Source: Lomentospora prolificans
Taxonomy: Eukaryota; Ascomycota; Sordariomycetes; Microascales; Microascaceae
Length of the DNA: 64,000 nt
Reading direction: 5' to 3'
NCBI GenBank assembly: GCA_029532625.1
Contig: JARFXM010000005.1
Location: forward strand, 1,550,001-1,614,000
The notes below the pieces were generated by a model that worked only from the letters and a program-made list of their open reading frames with translations, ran no database searches and had not been told where the DNA came from. Both the position numbers and the translations under genes were made by a program. Below are positions 32,826-45,019 of the stretch, piece after piece (position 1 is the first letter of the stretch; each line of letters starts with the position of its first letter).

Positions 32826-34850
32826 TGTTATCGAATGCGCCCACCGCGTCGAAGCCAGCATCTATCCCAACAGCAAGTGTATCATAGCATGCTGTGATGG
32901 TACCTGGAATACACGTAAGTGTTTATGTCGTTGCTCTAGTATCCCTCAGGGGGGACAGGGTTCTAATATTTTGTGTAGAAACTCGCTGGATTGTGGTTTA
33001 GCGACGAATGTTATACCAATGTTAGCCGTCTGTCGGGAGCAATCGCACACCATTGCTGCACTGGGAAGCCCCAAATCCTTTACTACCACCAGAGAGGAGG
33101 GGCTGAAGAATCCAAAATCTCGAAGATTGCTGGTGGCATGTTCGGCCAGGGTGTTGTATCAGTGAGCATGTCTTTGGATCGACAGAGCCTGCGGAGCTTA
33201 ACAGGTGTGCCTGTGCCTGCTTTACAGGATATCATGAAAACGTATTGATCCATCTGCGGCAACTACAACCCCGGAGACGAGATTGTAATTCTCGATCTCT
33301 CTCTGGGTGCATGCACAGCACGATCTGTAGCGAATATGATCTGCAATCTGGGCTTCCTCAATTCGCGCTGGCGTCAGCGAGCTCCCCTGCATTTTTTATG
33401 ATTACCAGCATTGGATTGATTGGGCCCTCGAAGATGTATACGACGAAAAGAAGTATCTGACTCGGTTCAACCTTGAGAATTATGCTAGGATTCACAGGTT
33501 GAGGGCCGCCCCTCAAATCTCCAAGTGGACCGGCGACATGGACGAGCTTGATGCGCAGTTGACGAGGGAGAAAACGGAATTCTTCAAAGAGATGACACAG
33601 ATATATCGCGTTGACAGTAAGACCAGAGATAAGCGTCTGGATCTTCGAAAGATGGCAGTAAAATATCGCGAGTGGCTAACAAAGGGGCATTCGTGGTCAT
33701 CCCGCGTCGATTATATTAGCCAACTAACTGATGTTTACCGTCCCAGCACAACGTTGGGGGAGGATGGCCAGATCAGCAAATCGCCACCATTGCGCTTGCA
33801 TGTAAGGATCAGTAAGTGTTTTTAAGGATAGCCCCCAGAGGATCTAAATCTCACTGACAATATTACTAAATCGAGGATGGCCCACCAGCCAACTTCCGTT
33901 GGCGTGGAGTTCAGTAGGCCGGAGGTGCAGCGCATCTTCTACGACCTTAACCGAGCTGTCCAAGCGCGTCCCTGGGCGATGGGGAAGATTTATAACCCCA
34001 CAGGAGCAACTACCTATCCGGTTAAGACTTACGATACCCTCCATTGGCGATATATTTCTGGGAAAGAGACTGAGGCTCAGATTCCGGGTCTGTATACCGT
34101 CGATGGTTGCAATGAAGAAGTCCTGCACAAGGCTGAGGAGTTTGTGCATCCGTCGGTCCGAATCCAGTATCTCCATGACAGCAAGGGATTGGATGATGAG
34201 GAGCATTGGGCATGTCGCACGTTCACTTGGAACGGGTACGAGCTAGTAAACCAGGACAAGCCATTCTTGAAGCCCCGGCCGTCTGTATTCCTGAAGCGCT
34301 CTAGCCGTACCACACGGTTGGAGGTGGTCTCTTTCCTTTCTACGACAGGCTAGAGGCCTGAATGGAGACATCGGTGCCTACCTCCTTACGAAGACGATGC
34401 CTAAGTTTGTGCGAACGGAACAACCTAGTGAGAGAGACCTTCTCGAAGTAGACGGTCCGAAGTCTCATTTGGGGTGGAAGAGAGGAGACAAGGTGCTACC
34501 GGAAGCCGCGATTGGCATTTAGGAGCGTATGCATATCAAATCAATGATGAGGTAGTCGTCTGGCAATCGGCGGCAAGTCAGCGCAAGGGCGAAGCTAAGG
34601 ACAAAAAGGAGGTCGAAGAGAGGGAGCAGATGTGGGCTTTTTCCAGGTATGCGACGGACTCATGGGAGAGCGTTTCGAACACCTGCGCAACCACAACTAT
34701 ATTTGCCAAGTCTATTCAGGGTAAATTCAAGCCTGAAGTCTTGCGCAGTGCAATATTATGGCTATCACAATCTGGTTATATGGCAGATTGCGGACACAAC
34801 GCTGAACCTCAGGAAGAGGATGCTTGATACCAAAGCAGACACTGGAAAAG
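32826..34850 (+). pseudogene. DUF2235 (Tle1-like alpha/beta hydrolase) gene, decayed
   Basis: Family signs in order: CIIACCDGTWN (hydrolase N-terminal strand), NVSRLSGAI, QILYYHQ, then NYNPGDEIVIL with the nucleophile region DLSLGACTARS, where GFSRGA is usual, and a C-terminal part (PWAMGKIYN, GLYTVDG, FVHPSVR, and GAYAYQINDE near 34520). Pieces lie in different frames: the first exon does not splice in phase to the second, TGA at 33246-33248 interrupts the frame, another stop follows at the F..L run near 33398, and the C-terminal block starts anew at 33877. The fungal family is related to the bacterial type VI phospholipase effector Tle1; cellular role in fungi is unclear. The copy is not functional as read. 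Confidence 0.8.
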
Positions 34851-35875
34851 ACGGACGGGAATATTGCAGAAGCGAACAGTTCGATTTAACCCGGCGATGT
34901 TCGCCAAGTCGTGCCACTTATGCTTAGACATATTGATGATGTATTAAGATCACTTGCAGACTTACCGCGACCGTGCACTGCTTCTGGAGTATAAGATCCT
35001 TAGAAGCCTAGTCACACTCTCCAACGTCGTATTTGACAAGGGCAACAATAGTTACCAATACCACTAACCAACTCCCCTACACTTTAGCATCATATGCAGT
35101 GAGAGAAACCATCTGCAACCGTATCGCCATCCGAGGACCGGAATAAAACATGTAACCTTAGCAGCTGTACGATTCATCCAGACACAACCATGGCACTGTT
35201 GTCAGTTGAGACATAACTTCATCCAGGCTTGGTCGGTCTTGGGGAGCCACAGTGACATGAGTCGAACAAAACGGTCACCAATCTTACTGCTCAGGTTGCC
35301 GAAGAGATTCTCGTAGTTGTCCCCTGCGCACTCGTTGTCTTTGCTATGTCACGAAAACTTCGCCGTCTGGGGAGGCACAGCCAGCTGGTGCTGTCATTCA
35401 AGAATTCACCGTTCACAAATCATTGATTGCGGGTTGGTGCCTAAGGTCTCCATGTAGGACCATTTTGTTTGATTGCTGAATTGTTTTTGACCTTTGCACG
35501 ACGCGACTGGAGCCTATCCATAGTTAAATATAGCTCCATTTCAGCTCCCACCAGGTCCTTTCGCCTCTGGGCCAAATTTGGACCGTCTCACAGCTGCCGG
35601 GTAGATTCAGTTTGGTGGTGTTGAGCCACGCACTTAGCCCGACTTTGGAGACCCAGGAACACAAGGGACAAGCAAGTTTTTGAGGGGACGGGCCTTCGCC
35701 TTCTCACTTTTTTTAAGACATGCACCACGATAGCGCTTTATTGGAACAAATAACGAATATATAACTATATATATATTTCCTAGAAAATGGCGACTGGCTT
35801 GTCCGACAGCCAGTCCTCTTGGCGTTTCCCGTCGCCCGAACCACTGTGTATAATGCCATTCGGCCATCATTTCAA
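34851..35875. other. Intergenic
   Basis: No gene seen. AT-rich around 35740-35780. Downstream of the secreted-protein gene on the minus strand. Confidence 0.5.
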
Positions 35876-36466
35876 CTATTCACAGTCTTCCACGCCGCCA
35901 GGGGCATTCGAATTTACGGGGCAGTTTGTTTCAACCACCTCAACGTCAACAACATCTAGCGCATCACCCAGGCCCTGAACATCCCCAGTAACCCACCAGG
36001 GAACCCACCGAGTAAATCCCTGGGGCGTCTGTTCCTGGACCGCGATCCATTTGTTGTCGTTACCTTCACCGAAGCGCAGGAGCGTGGTTCCGTCGCATTT
36101 CCTCAGAATTCTCCACCCGCTGGTTTGTACTCCCTCCGAGGTAGGCTGCCACGTCTCGATGAGGCGGAGCGCGCCTTGGACAGTGTCGTCTTCGCTAAGG
36201 GCAAGATAGCCTGTTACTGGGGGAGGGTGCGGGTTCGTAGCGACGACGTGAAGCTCGCCGGCCGTAGAGTCGGAGAAGCGAGTGTAGTGGTCGGCGGGGT
36301 TGTAGGGTGGCTCCGAAACACCAGGGGAAATGTTAGGGCTAGAGTTGTTGAGACGGAGGAGCTGGCCGTCGATGACGGTGTTGCCACCGACGAAGCGGAG
36401 GAAGTAGTCGGACGCGTGAGAGACGCCAGCAAAGCTGGCAACGATCAAAGCAAAGTTGTACTTCAT
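35876..36466 (-). CDS. Small secreted protein, family unknown
   Basis: Single exon, 196 aa from the ATG at 36466 (MKYNFALIV); an in-frame ATG at 36481 would add five residues. Clear signal peptide with cleavage likely after VSHA. The mature chain of about 176 aa has two cysteines near the end (NCPV and VEDCE) plus one in RKCDG, and no long low-complexity region. Features such as GYLALSEDD, GWRILRKCDG and RWVPWWV suggest a compact beta-rich fold. I do not recognise the family. Secretion and size would fit an effector-like or wall-associated protein, but nothing in the sequence proves that. Confidence 0.75.
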   Translation of the reverse strand: MKYNFALIVASFAGVSHASDYFLRFVGGNTVIDGQLLRLNNSSPNISPGVSEPPYNPADHYTRFSDSTAGELHVVATNPHPPPVTGYLALSEDDTVQGALRLIETWQPTSEGVQTSGWRILRKCDGTTLLRFGEGNDNKWIAVQEQTPQGFTRWVPWWVTGDVQGLGDALDVVDVEVVETNCPVNSNAPGGVEDCE

Positions 36467-36481
36467 ATTGGAAGGAAGCAT

Positions 36482-37897
36482 GTACGCCTAATGTGGAGCA
36501 GGTGGGCGAGCGATGGATTTGGCGGATGTTTGCCGATCAAGCTTAAACATGAACTCGAAGACGCGCCGACCATTTTATATGCGCCATGTTGTATTTTCCA
36601 ATGCTGAGGAGGACTAGCCCCGATTCTTCATCGAGTGTCTAAATCGGGTGTTTTTTGAGCCCGGCTTATTCTGGAATGCCCAATCTCGATCGATTTTGCT
36701 GGTCATGCCCAGCCAGCCCTGTCGCTGAGACGGATGCCAGTGCATATGACAACGCTTTCATGATTCTTCCTCGTCGTATTTCGGCCCTGTTGCAAGGTTA
36801 ATCGTCATACCAGCCACCGATCAGCAGCTTGTGCTTTGAGTGAGGGTGGGTCGGATCTGCATCCGAGCATGGGGAACTGGGCGAGACGTGCTGTTGTGAG
36901 TGGCCAAAGGAGCACGGGGCGCGTGCGACACTACCTCGTATCCGTCGGTGGCAGGACTTGGCATAAACGAGCCGCCAGCCAGCGAATAAAGAGGCATCAG
37001 GTGTGCCAGGCCAGCAGACCAGCGGCTCAAACATCAAGTTCGCTTAGGCTACCCACGCTAAAGAGCGAAGATGGTGGTGTGAATTGATTCGTTTTCGCAT
37101 TATTAGAGTTAAATCGTATGTTTTGAAGAACATTCCATTCTGCTGCGACCTTTTTTAGTTGCTCATTCTATCCTGATTAATACCCGTATTCATTCATTTT
37201 GTAGGGTCCTGAGACAGGATGGAGATTCGGGCGAGCCAAACTACTGAAATACGGCAGTGACAAAACCCCGATAATAGCTCGTGAGTCGCTCTTAAACTTG
37301 ACGGCTATGCCTGGCAGAACTAGTGCTGATAGGATGCGAGGCGCAACTTGGATAGAAACCGGATCAGTAGACAATTCAAGCGACATGAAGAATTCCGTAG
37401 AGTACGTGTTGAGACTATTCGGCCTCGCGATACTTGTAAGAACAGGGATATAAGTATCAAACTGGATAGTTCTCAACCAACTCAAGTGCACGGACATGTT
37501 AGGAAGGAAAGAGTATCTTGGTAATAAGTCGGTCCGTACACCAAGCCTTTTACGGAGCTCGCGGAGCTCGCGGAGACTGACCTGCCGGCCCGGCCGCACT
37601 GCTCAAGCTTAGTACCTGAGGAAGAGTCACATCAATCTCGCATTCTCTAGATGGATAGAGTAAATTCATGTAATAAGATTCACTACTAAAGCCTTCTTCC
37701 AGTAATCTTAGCGACCACATAGCCCAATCATCCATATCGACCTTTCATGTCTGTACAACAACACTCCGAAAACCTTCTCTGGCAATGCAAGAATTTTTTT
37801 TTTTTTTAGCGTGTCATCGTAATTATCTATAGAGTCGTGCCGTAATTCGTTTGCCATTACCTGTGGCTCTCGGATGAACCGGTCCTGTTTATTCGTC
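36482..37897. other. 1.4-kb intergenic region
   Basis: Promoter of the secreted-protein gene on one side and 3' end of the transcription factor on the other. A 9-base tandem (GGAGCTCGC, three near copies) sits at about 37555-37578 and a T15 run at about 37794-37808. A 140-codon minus frame at 37177-37599 covers the tandem and has no recognised domain. Confidence 0.45.
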
Positions 37898-40420
37898 TCA
37901 TGTCTCAATTTGGGGAGGCTCAACCCACCAGTCACCGTCAATATTTGTACTAAAAAGAGCATTCGAGTCCAGCTGAGCTATATCACCCAACATATCCAAA
38001 TCCATGGTGCTCAAATCCAGCTCAACTTCGGGATTTGCATGGTCTGCACCTTCCACCATGGTCACATCAGTTGATGCAAAATCCACTGGTGGAGGGGAAC
38101 ATGGCAGGAGATCCAACACCGAAAGGGGTCGTGTTTCGGGAAGAACACTCGTCGAGCTTTCATACTGTCCACTTTCTTTCACAATGTCGAACCCGCTGTC
38201 GGCCTTTTCAGCCGATTCCTCGGGTGTAGGCATTTGCACCGCCGAGGACTTTGACATCTTCTCATCCGGAACGAGAGAAAACTTCTTCAGGCCAGCATCC
38301 AAAAGCATCGCGGCAAAGTCGGCAGTGACGTAAAATTCACGGAGCTTCTCGACGGAATGTCGGCATTGACGGAAGGCGTGGTGGGCGTTATCGCGAATCT
38401 CCCGGTCGGGGTGCTTCATCTGCTGCAGGTATACGATGGCAGTCGGGAGCAGAGCCGTCACTCCGCTACCGGGAAGGAATCTCTCTAGGTTCAGTTGAGA
38501 CAGCTCCGAAGCCAGTTGTACAATCCGCATGGCGGCTTCGCGAGTCTTCTGTGTGGAGAGTTCGGCAACCGAGTCCGAGGACGACTTGGCCGGGGCATTT
38601 GGCGAAAACCGCGACCTGTGAAGTGCCAAGATGGTGGCATTGTACGTCATGTGGAGAAGTGCCCGTTGTACCTCGACACTCGCCTTCCCATCGTTGTGTC
38701 CGGGTGCGTCGATGGGCCGCGGTTGGCAGCACGGAGGTAACGACGCCAGCCATTCGCCGAGTTCTTCATCTCCCCTGTTTATATCTTCCGTCTTTAGAGT
38801 CTGCGACGGGAAGATCATCATCGTACTCTCAGCAGTACCCTCCGACTTGATTGTCTCCCGAACTTTCAAGGCGTACTGGGCCTGAAGGATGTGGCCCGCA
38901 CACACACATAGTTTCACCTTGGCGATGCACAGCTGAGCCAGCTCCCTCTGCAACTCCACGTCGCGCATTAGCTCGCAATTGGCCAAAATGCCGCTGCTGT
39001 ACTTGTCGATGACGCCAATCTCAAAATCATCTTCCTCAAGCATAGGTAGGTCGAAGTCTTGCTCGCTGATTCGAGTGGGCCGCCTCAGCCCTAGGGTCAG
39101 GAGTCGATCCCGCATCAGGGCTGACCACCAGATGCGCTTCCAAAGCTTGCGCGTGGATGGGTTGACCTTGGTTCCGGGATCGCGGTGGATACCTAGACAG
39201 CGAGCCAGGGAAATGGCGATTCCGAGCCAGTGCCAAGCATCCTTTTGGTCATCGGGACCTTCGTACCAATACGTCATCAGGAGCAGGGCCTGTATGAGAA
39301 TGAAGCGGTTCGATTCCATGTCGAAGTCGTATAGTAACTATATTTACCCAAAATTAGCATCGTATTCCCGGGAATTCGGAACTAACGCGAAGCGAATTGC
39401 ACTCCACATACCCTTGCTCTTTGAAGGAGGGCCCTCCTAGCCTCCTTTCGTGTCGAATACCCGTTCCGGCGCAGCACATCCATACTAACGAACCCTGAAC
39501 CGGCAAACATAACAGCTTGGTAAAGTACCAGGCTAGTTTGGCCTTGGGAGCCATCGCGGTGATGCACAATTTTGAGAAAGTCGACAAGGTCAATCACTGG
39601 AACGTACGGGTATACGAATTCGACGAAAGCCTTGAGGAGGGAGTTTTGGAAGTCGACACTGGGAAGCGTGAAGGCTCCCTTCGTCTGTAGATAGTGGGTA
39701 TCGGTGACATCAATCCTGGGCGGAATGGGCCTGACGAAGGCGGGGGTCAAGGGAGCAGGCGGCTGAGAGGGCGGTGAGATGGGGAGACTAAAGGGGAGGG
39801 CGAAGTTATAGTCAATTGGGGTCGTGTTAGGAGGGTTGAAGATAACATTTGAGGTTTGCGGTGGAAGCGCCGACATTGTGGGCTCCAGAAGTAGGCCAAA
39901 TGGCCTGGCCATGTCCACCTCGAAAAGATCTCTGGCAGCAGGCTCATTTAATTTCCGAGACTCCATCGTCGAGTCCCGGCGCGTCATAGTCGCGGCATTG
40001 CCATTACTGTTGCCATTTTGAGGCTTTCTGCAAGTCAAACGAGGTCAGCAAAAGAGAAAGTTTATGGACGACTCTGGGATTGTCCAATTCTCCACGGTCG
40101 AATATATATTTACTTACGATTTATTGCGGCTCGGGTGTCGAATGCACTAAGAAGACAGATCAGCATTGACAAAACCTCTCCTCCTTTCCCTCTCTTCCCC
40201 CCCAAAAACAAAAGAAAAAAAAAAGATTGAAGCAGTTACATACCTCGATATTGTTACGACGACAGCTCCAGCAGGGAAACCCCTCGATGGTGTCACATCG
40301 GATTTTGCGGCGCCTACAAGACACGCAGGCAAGAGGATCCCTTCGCCGAGTCGGCTTGCGTGCCTGGCCTGGCTTGGCCGTGCATGAGGTAGTTTTTGAT
40401 GGCATCTCGGTCGGAGCCAT
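37898..40420 (-). CDS. Zn2Cys6 fungal transcription factor
   Basis: DNA-binding regulator of the Gal4-type class, nuclear. Four exons: 40420-40244, 40146-40118, 40027-39412 and 39337-37898; introns 97, 90 and 74 bp; 753 aa, all phases closing. The zinc cluster is Cys32, 35, 42, 50, 53 and 60 (CVSCRRRKIRC...CWSC), preceded by a basic KPTRRRD; Cys60 is the first codon of the 29-nt second exon, so an intron splits the cluster. The middle holds the fungal-specific transcription factor domain: FVYPYVPVIDL, LYDFDMESNRF, LLLMTYWYEGPDDQKDAWHW, SLARCLGIHRDP, and RKLWKRIWWSALMRDR. Target genes cannot be read from sequence. The neighbouring gene is a small secreted protein rather than a biosynthetic cluster. 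Confidence 0.95.
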
Positions 40421-41676
40421 GATGATGGAACAGGAGCAAGACGGAAGTGGCGGGGTTTGCAAGAGTCAAAATGGTTCTCTCTCTCTGCTACTGTGCCAGG
40501 GGGACGAGAATATGCCTCGGTTGGTGGGTGGGTCGGTCTCGGCTGGAGCGGGCACTCTCAATTATTGCTATTGTTACGCGTTCAATGCCACGCAGCCAAG
40601 GGGAATGTTATATAGAGGTAGGCCACAATAATACAGAGTCACAGCCAAAGAAAAACAAAGAAATCACTGTAAGCTGGCGATGAAGCAGTCACTGGCAGGG
40701 GTTTTGTGATATCGTGATCAAGGGAAAGAAGAAAGGGAAAAGAACGAACGAGACACCGGGGTAAAGTTGGGGTGCAGAGACTCGACATCAAATCTTCCGA
40801 TTTTGGGGCCCCGGAAATTTCAAGGCCTGGCGTCAAGGATTGGGGATTCTTTTTGCGGGGGGGCGGATGTGCATAGCTGGCGGCCACCGGATTGCGGGGA
40901 GAGGTTCACTGAGCGGCAGTGAGAGAGGAACCTAATGCAGCTACCGTCGAGAAGGGGCTAGCTGGCTAGGGATCCCCAAGTTTGAGGGGGCTCAAGGAAT
41001 TGGGGACAAGAGGGGCGGCGCCTAGATAAATGGAGACGTGTGTGTGTGTGTAGATGACGAATTAGCTGCTCAACAGTTGGTTCGTGCTAGTCCGTGATGG
41101 GAAGCGGCCGAGGCTTCAGAGGGTCAGATTGTGAGAGCAGCCAGGCGACCTATTGTCATCCCTTATCCGGCCGGCGACTCGGCTCATTACGCATTAGTCG
41201 ACAGCGTTGGCTTCCTGATTTCTTCCCTCGTTGATCCTTTCGCCCACTATTCAATAAACACTAAACCATGATCATCCTTACGGAGTTGCAGCGGTGGAGC
41301 ACTCTTGCACTACACCGCCGAGTTAGGCACCACAACCACAGTGCCAGCTTAGGATTCAATAGTTGGTCAAAGGCCTGGCAATCCAGGAGTAGTGCCACTG
41401 AAGCTGGCAGTGCACTTGGGATTTATAAGCTTATTACTACCAATGCCGTTAAGAACCAATTCGTCCTAGGCTGCTTTGTTACTCCAGCCGTATGGACGAA
41501 TCACAACGCCGCTACCTCCGCCGGAACGAACATCCACCGGATCTAGTTCTCCAACAATTCCTGTCCAGGAGCAAATCCAGGAGCGAATCCCCAAACCGCA
41601 TGGCTGGCAATACTAATTGGCAATTTCTTCAGGAGATGAAAGGAGGAATGTTTTTGATGAAACATGCTCCGGGGCG
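40421..41676. other. Intergenic, promoter side of the transcription factor
   Basis: Purine- and pyrimidine-rich stretches and a short (GT)n run at about 41038-41050. A 92-codon plus frame at 41268-41546 has no recognised domain. Confidence 0.45.
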
Positions 41677-43640
41677 TTACAAGTATTTGTATTGAAAACC
41701 ACTTTGACGCTCTCCCAGAGTCGCCAAGACATCTTGGAATGGTGTCGTGTTCCCCTCCATTGGAAAATGCCCAGCCCCAATTCTGCGCCAAATTCTCCGA
41801 CCTCCACCACCGACGCCGGCATCATCGAAGAACCACTGAGAGCTCGGCGTATTATCGCCACCGGTGCGGAGAAGCCTCAACCGCTTAACCGGCCCCGCAG
41901 CTGCAAGCCGAGAACATGCGAACCCGGATGTCCACGCTGGCCCCTTCCACCGGATGTATGTTAGGGTCAACAACCCGGGTGGATATTTCGTAGTACCCAC
42001 CCTGGCAACTTTGCAAATGGCCTGCCACCGGAGATTGGTATCCAAATCAATTCCACTACGGAAGATTCATCTTCAACGCTGACGATTTCATATCGTTATT
42101 CGTACCCTTAATGGTCAACCGTGTTTTATCGTGATCAAATGCGAACAGCTCGTCTGCCCATAGGCCGAACACTGGTTTGGATCCAGTGCCGTCGGCCAAA
42201 TGCCGCATCACCCCAGCAAAAGCAACCATGATAGTCCAAATCTTCGGTCACATCATGCTTCGTGTACTAACCGAAGCCCACCAATGGTCACGCACCACGA
42301 TAGGCCTACTAAAATCCAAATGGTGTCATACACGGATCTCCCAAGAGCCTCTACTCCCTGCTATTCCATACGAGTCTGTCTCCGCAGGTGCGGCACGGCC
42401 AGTAAATTTGACTGTCTCTAAAATAAACCACTCGAGTCACGAGTAAAATCTCCTGGAATGTCCACCCTTGCGTAGCTGGAAGCCCAAGTGAGAAGGTAGT
42501 AGATGCCCGCCAGATTTCTATCAACGCAATTTTCCGTCTCCCGATCGATATCTGGTCCGTACAATCAGAAGCTTTGGTTCGTAAGAAAACAACCGCCATG
42601 CGCGGCGGGAGACCTCCCGGGCGCCATAACAACTGTGCTCCGCGATACGCCACACTCATCGTTCCGAGAAAGGTTTCCGACGCCATGGCATCTCGAAAAG
42701 CTTTTTGGGAGTGCCTCGAATGGAAATGCTTTTTGCGGATCCAAGTTGCGCCGCGTCGCCATCGAAGCGGTGGAAGGATCAGGTCACTGGCAGTGACTGA
42801 GTGCCGCATACCAGATATGGCCTGGAGTATCTTTCACACTCTCCGCGCCCACAACCTCGGTGTTATAGCTAGGGTATCGAGGGGCTCAAGGTCGATAAGA
42901 CGGGTGGGCAAGACTCTTTCCCCCACATGAGCCTGCTCTCGGCACTCTTGCTTTTCCGTGACGCATTGCTCGAGATCTTGCTAGTGCAAGGTGGTCAGCG
43001 GCAAGCTCTTGCGAGGGAGTAATATTTGGTATGAATACCAAACGGGCCGATGCTTTGTTTATTGTCAGTTTCACAAGTTACGGCTTGGAGATTATACTAC
43101 CGGAGAAATCACAATATAATGCTTACTATCAAGTCCATCGCGCTGACCAGATATCCAAGAACTTCCGTTTGCATTTCATCAGCTGTGCAACGTAGCACCC
43201 TTCCATTTATTTCAAACGACAATGGTGCGTTGCTATCGAATCCCATACTGGTACTTATTGGGGATGCTTCAAAGTCCCGAACTAAAATGGTCGGCAATGC
43301 GGGTGGCCCCGATCAATCAGCCCTTTCCTTGACCTCTCACCAGAGCCCTCGGCACAACAAGCAACTCTCTGCCGAACCTTGAAGTTCCGCCATGTTTTCA
43401 TAGTGGTATATAAGATCGCAGATGCCGGTGTCACGAATACGTGGGGTCTGAAAACGGCTTCGTTGTCGCGTCGGCACATCGCTCGCACAAGCCATCTCCT
43501 TGATACACTAACACAGGAGGCAAGCGGTATAGCACCTTTTGCTTCAGCTTGACGTTTGCATCCATGTTTGCACCTATGTATAACTCCTCAGACCCACCCA
43601 GCTTATTTTGGCGACGAAGGGCCTTCGTTAAGCGGTCCAT
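41677..43640 (-). pseudogene. Second HET-domain gene, decayed
   Basis: Reading down the minus strand in shifting frames: an N-terminal GLCERCADA block, then ENMAELQGSAESCLLCRGLW with the Cys-x-x-Cys style of HET N-termini, PTILVRDFEASPI, ECREQAHVGERVLPTRLIDLE (the LPTRLIDL lead-in to a HET domain), KAFRDAM, and finally QGWTFQEILLVTRVVYF followed by QIYWPCRTC, which is the end-of-HET-domain signature. Several frame changes and stops separate the blocks, and the central YxALSYxWG to WIDALCI part is not recognisable, so much of the domain is deleted or degraded. The downstream limit is uncertain. It is a different HET subclass from the intact gene at 4730. Confidence 0.65.
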
Positions 43641-43704
43641 AGAATGATTCTAATATGGTCGTCCTACGTTATAATCTCCCTCAGATAGCACGAATGCCAT
43701 AATT

Positions 43705-44086
43705 TTATGAATTCGTAACAGAGCGCTTGTTGATTTTTAGAAGCGTTGCAAACTGCCCCGGAGAACAGACACCGCTTCGCGGGTTCCTTTGCTCTGTCAA
43801 CACCAGCGCAAGGTTCTCCATGCCTGCCAGGGTGGAGGGATGCGGGTCATAAAGCAAAAAGTCACACTCGCAATTAACCGCATATCGAAGTACCTGCTCT
43901 GCTTCCAGCGTTTTTTTCAAATGACCTCCAGAGAAACATATATGCCATCAAACCCATTAAGTTTCCAGACATGATTCTCATCCAGGAGTATGTTAAATAG
44001 TCTGTCCTAGTATGTTTGACTTGGCTTTGGTACTTGCTAGGCTTCGGCTGACTAGGGCGATTCCCAAGAGATTCAAAAGTGGCCAA
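43705..44086 (-). pseudogene. TPR-like repeat remnant
   Basis: One frame contains HPSTLAGMENLALVLTEQ, which fits the tetratricopeptide unit of fungal NB-ARC/TPR and kinesin-light-chain-like proteins (HPxTLxxMxNLAxxLxxQ). Only one unit is recognisable; the neighbouring frame up to 44086 may be an earlier part of the same gene. It lies directly upstream, in minus-strand terms, of the decayed HET gene. The call rests on a single repeat. Confidence 0.35.
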
Positions 44087-45019
44087 GCCCTTCGGTGCCA
44101 GTTTTCAACCCGTCTTCATTTGACAGCAGGAACATCTTTTGATATCTCTGTTCCAGCTGTTCAGTCGTCTCCAGTACGTCCACCGGTAAGCGAGAAGGTT
44201 TGTGGCCACAACCACGTAAAAGAGAACGATCGGAAGGTTCACGGTACGCGGATAGGTTGAGGATATCAGAGGAGTTGTTGAGATTTCAGGCGCGTTCGAA
44301 ACCCCTTTCACTGGAACCTCGAAGGCGCAGCGCCAGAGGGATCAACTCGGCAGATATTCAATGTTGGATGTCTGGCCGTCCATCAGAATTAGGCGAGAGA
44401 GCACGAGAGGGCAATCTTCGTTTTCTCCAAAACATCGTTAGCAGAAGTAAACAACTTTGCATGCATCGAGACTAGGAGTACTTGGCTTGTGCAGATATTG
44501 CTCCTTGGCCAGTCATGTGCTCGGCTTCTCAATCACAGCCACATCATCGCTCTTGAATCGTCTGTCGCCACGCTCCCATTCAATGGCGGACAGGCTTCCA
44601 CAAATAATGCCAAGGGAATAAGCTTCCTGGGGCCAACAGGGGTTTCAGCCCCCACGACTGCCCTTCTTAGAAAAGCCAAACAAGCCTGGGCGAGCGAGCG
44701 CGCAGTGTCGCCTTTTTTGGATTAGCGCCCGAAACCCTTGTTCGGGAGAGACCGTCAACTCATCGGCGACGATGATCGACAGGCAATTCTTGCCAGGTTC
44801 TGCGCGATGGGGGGCACCACGACACAAGACCAGCCTTGAGTCAAAAGGCATATATAACATACTTTATGGCCCGCAAGATGGAGAAGATTAGAATCAAATA
44901 AAACCCTTTCTTTTCCTCGCGTCTATGACTTCACTTTCTCCATCACAAGCGATCGTAGCAAATTACTTGGCCCCCCTTGTTCCAGCTTCAGCGCTATTAA
45001 TACCACTATCGTCAGCGCC
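44087..45019. other. Intergenic
   Basis: Short frames only; nothing recognised. Ends in the leader of the tubby-like gene. Confidence 0.45.
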
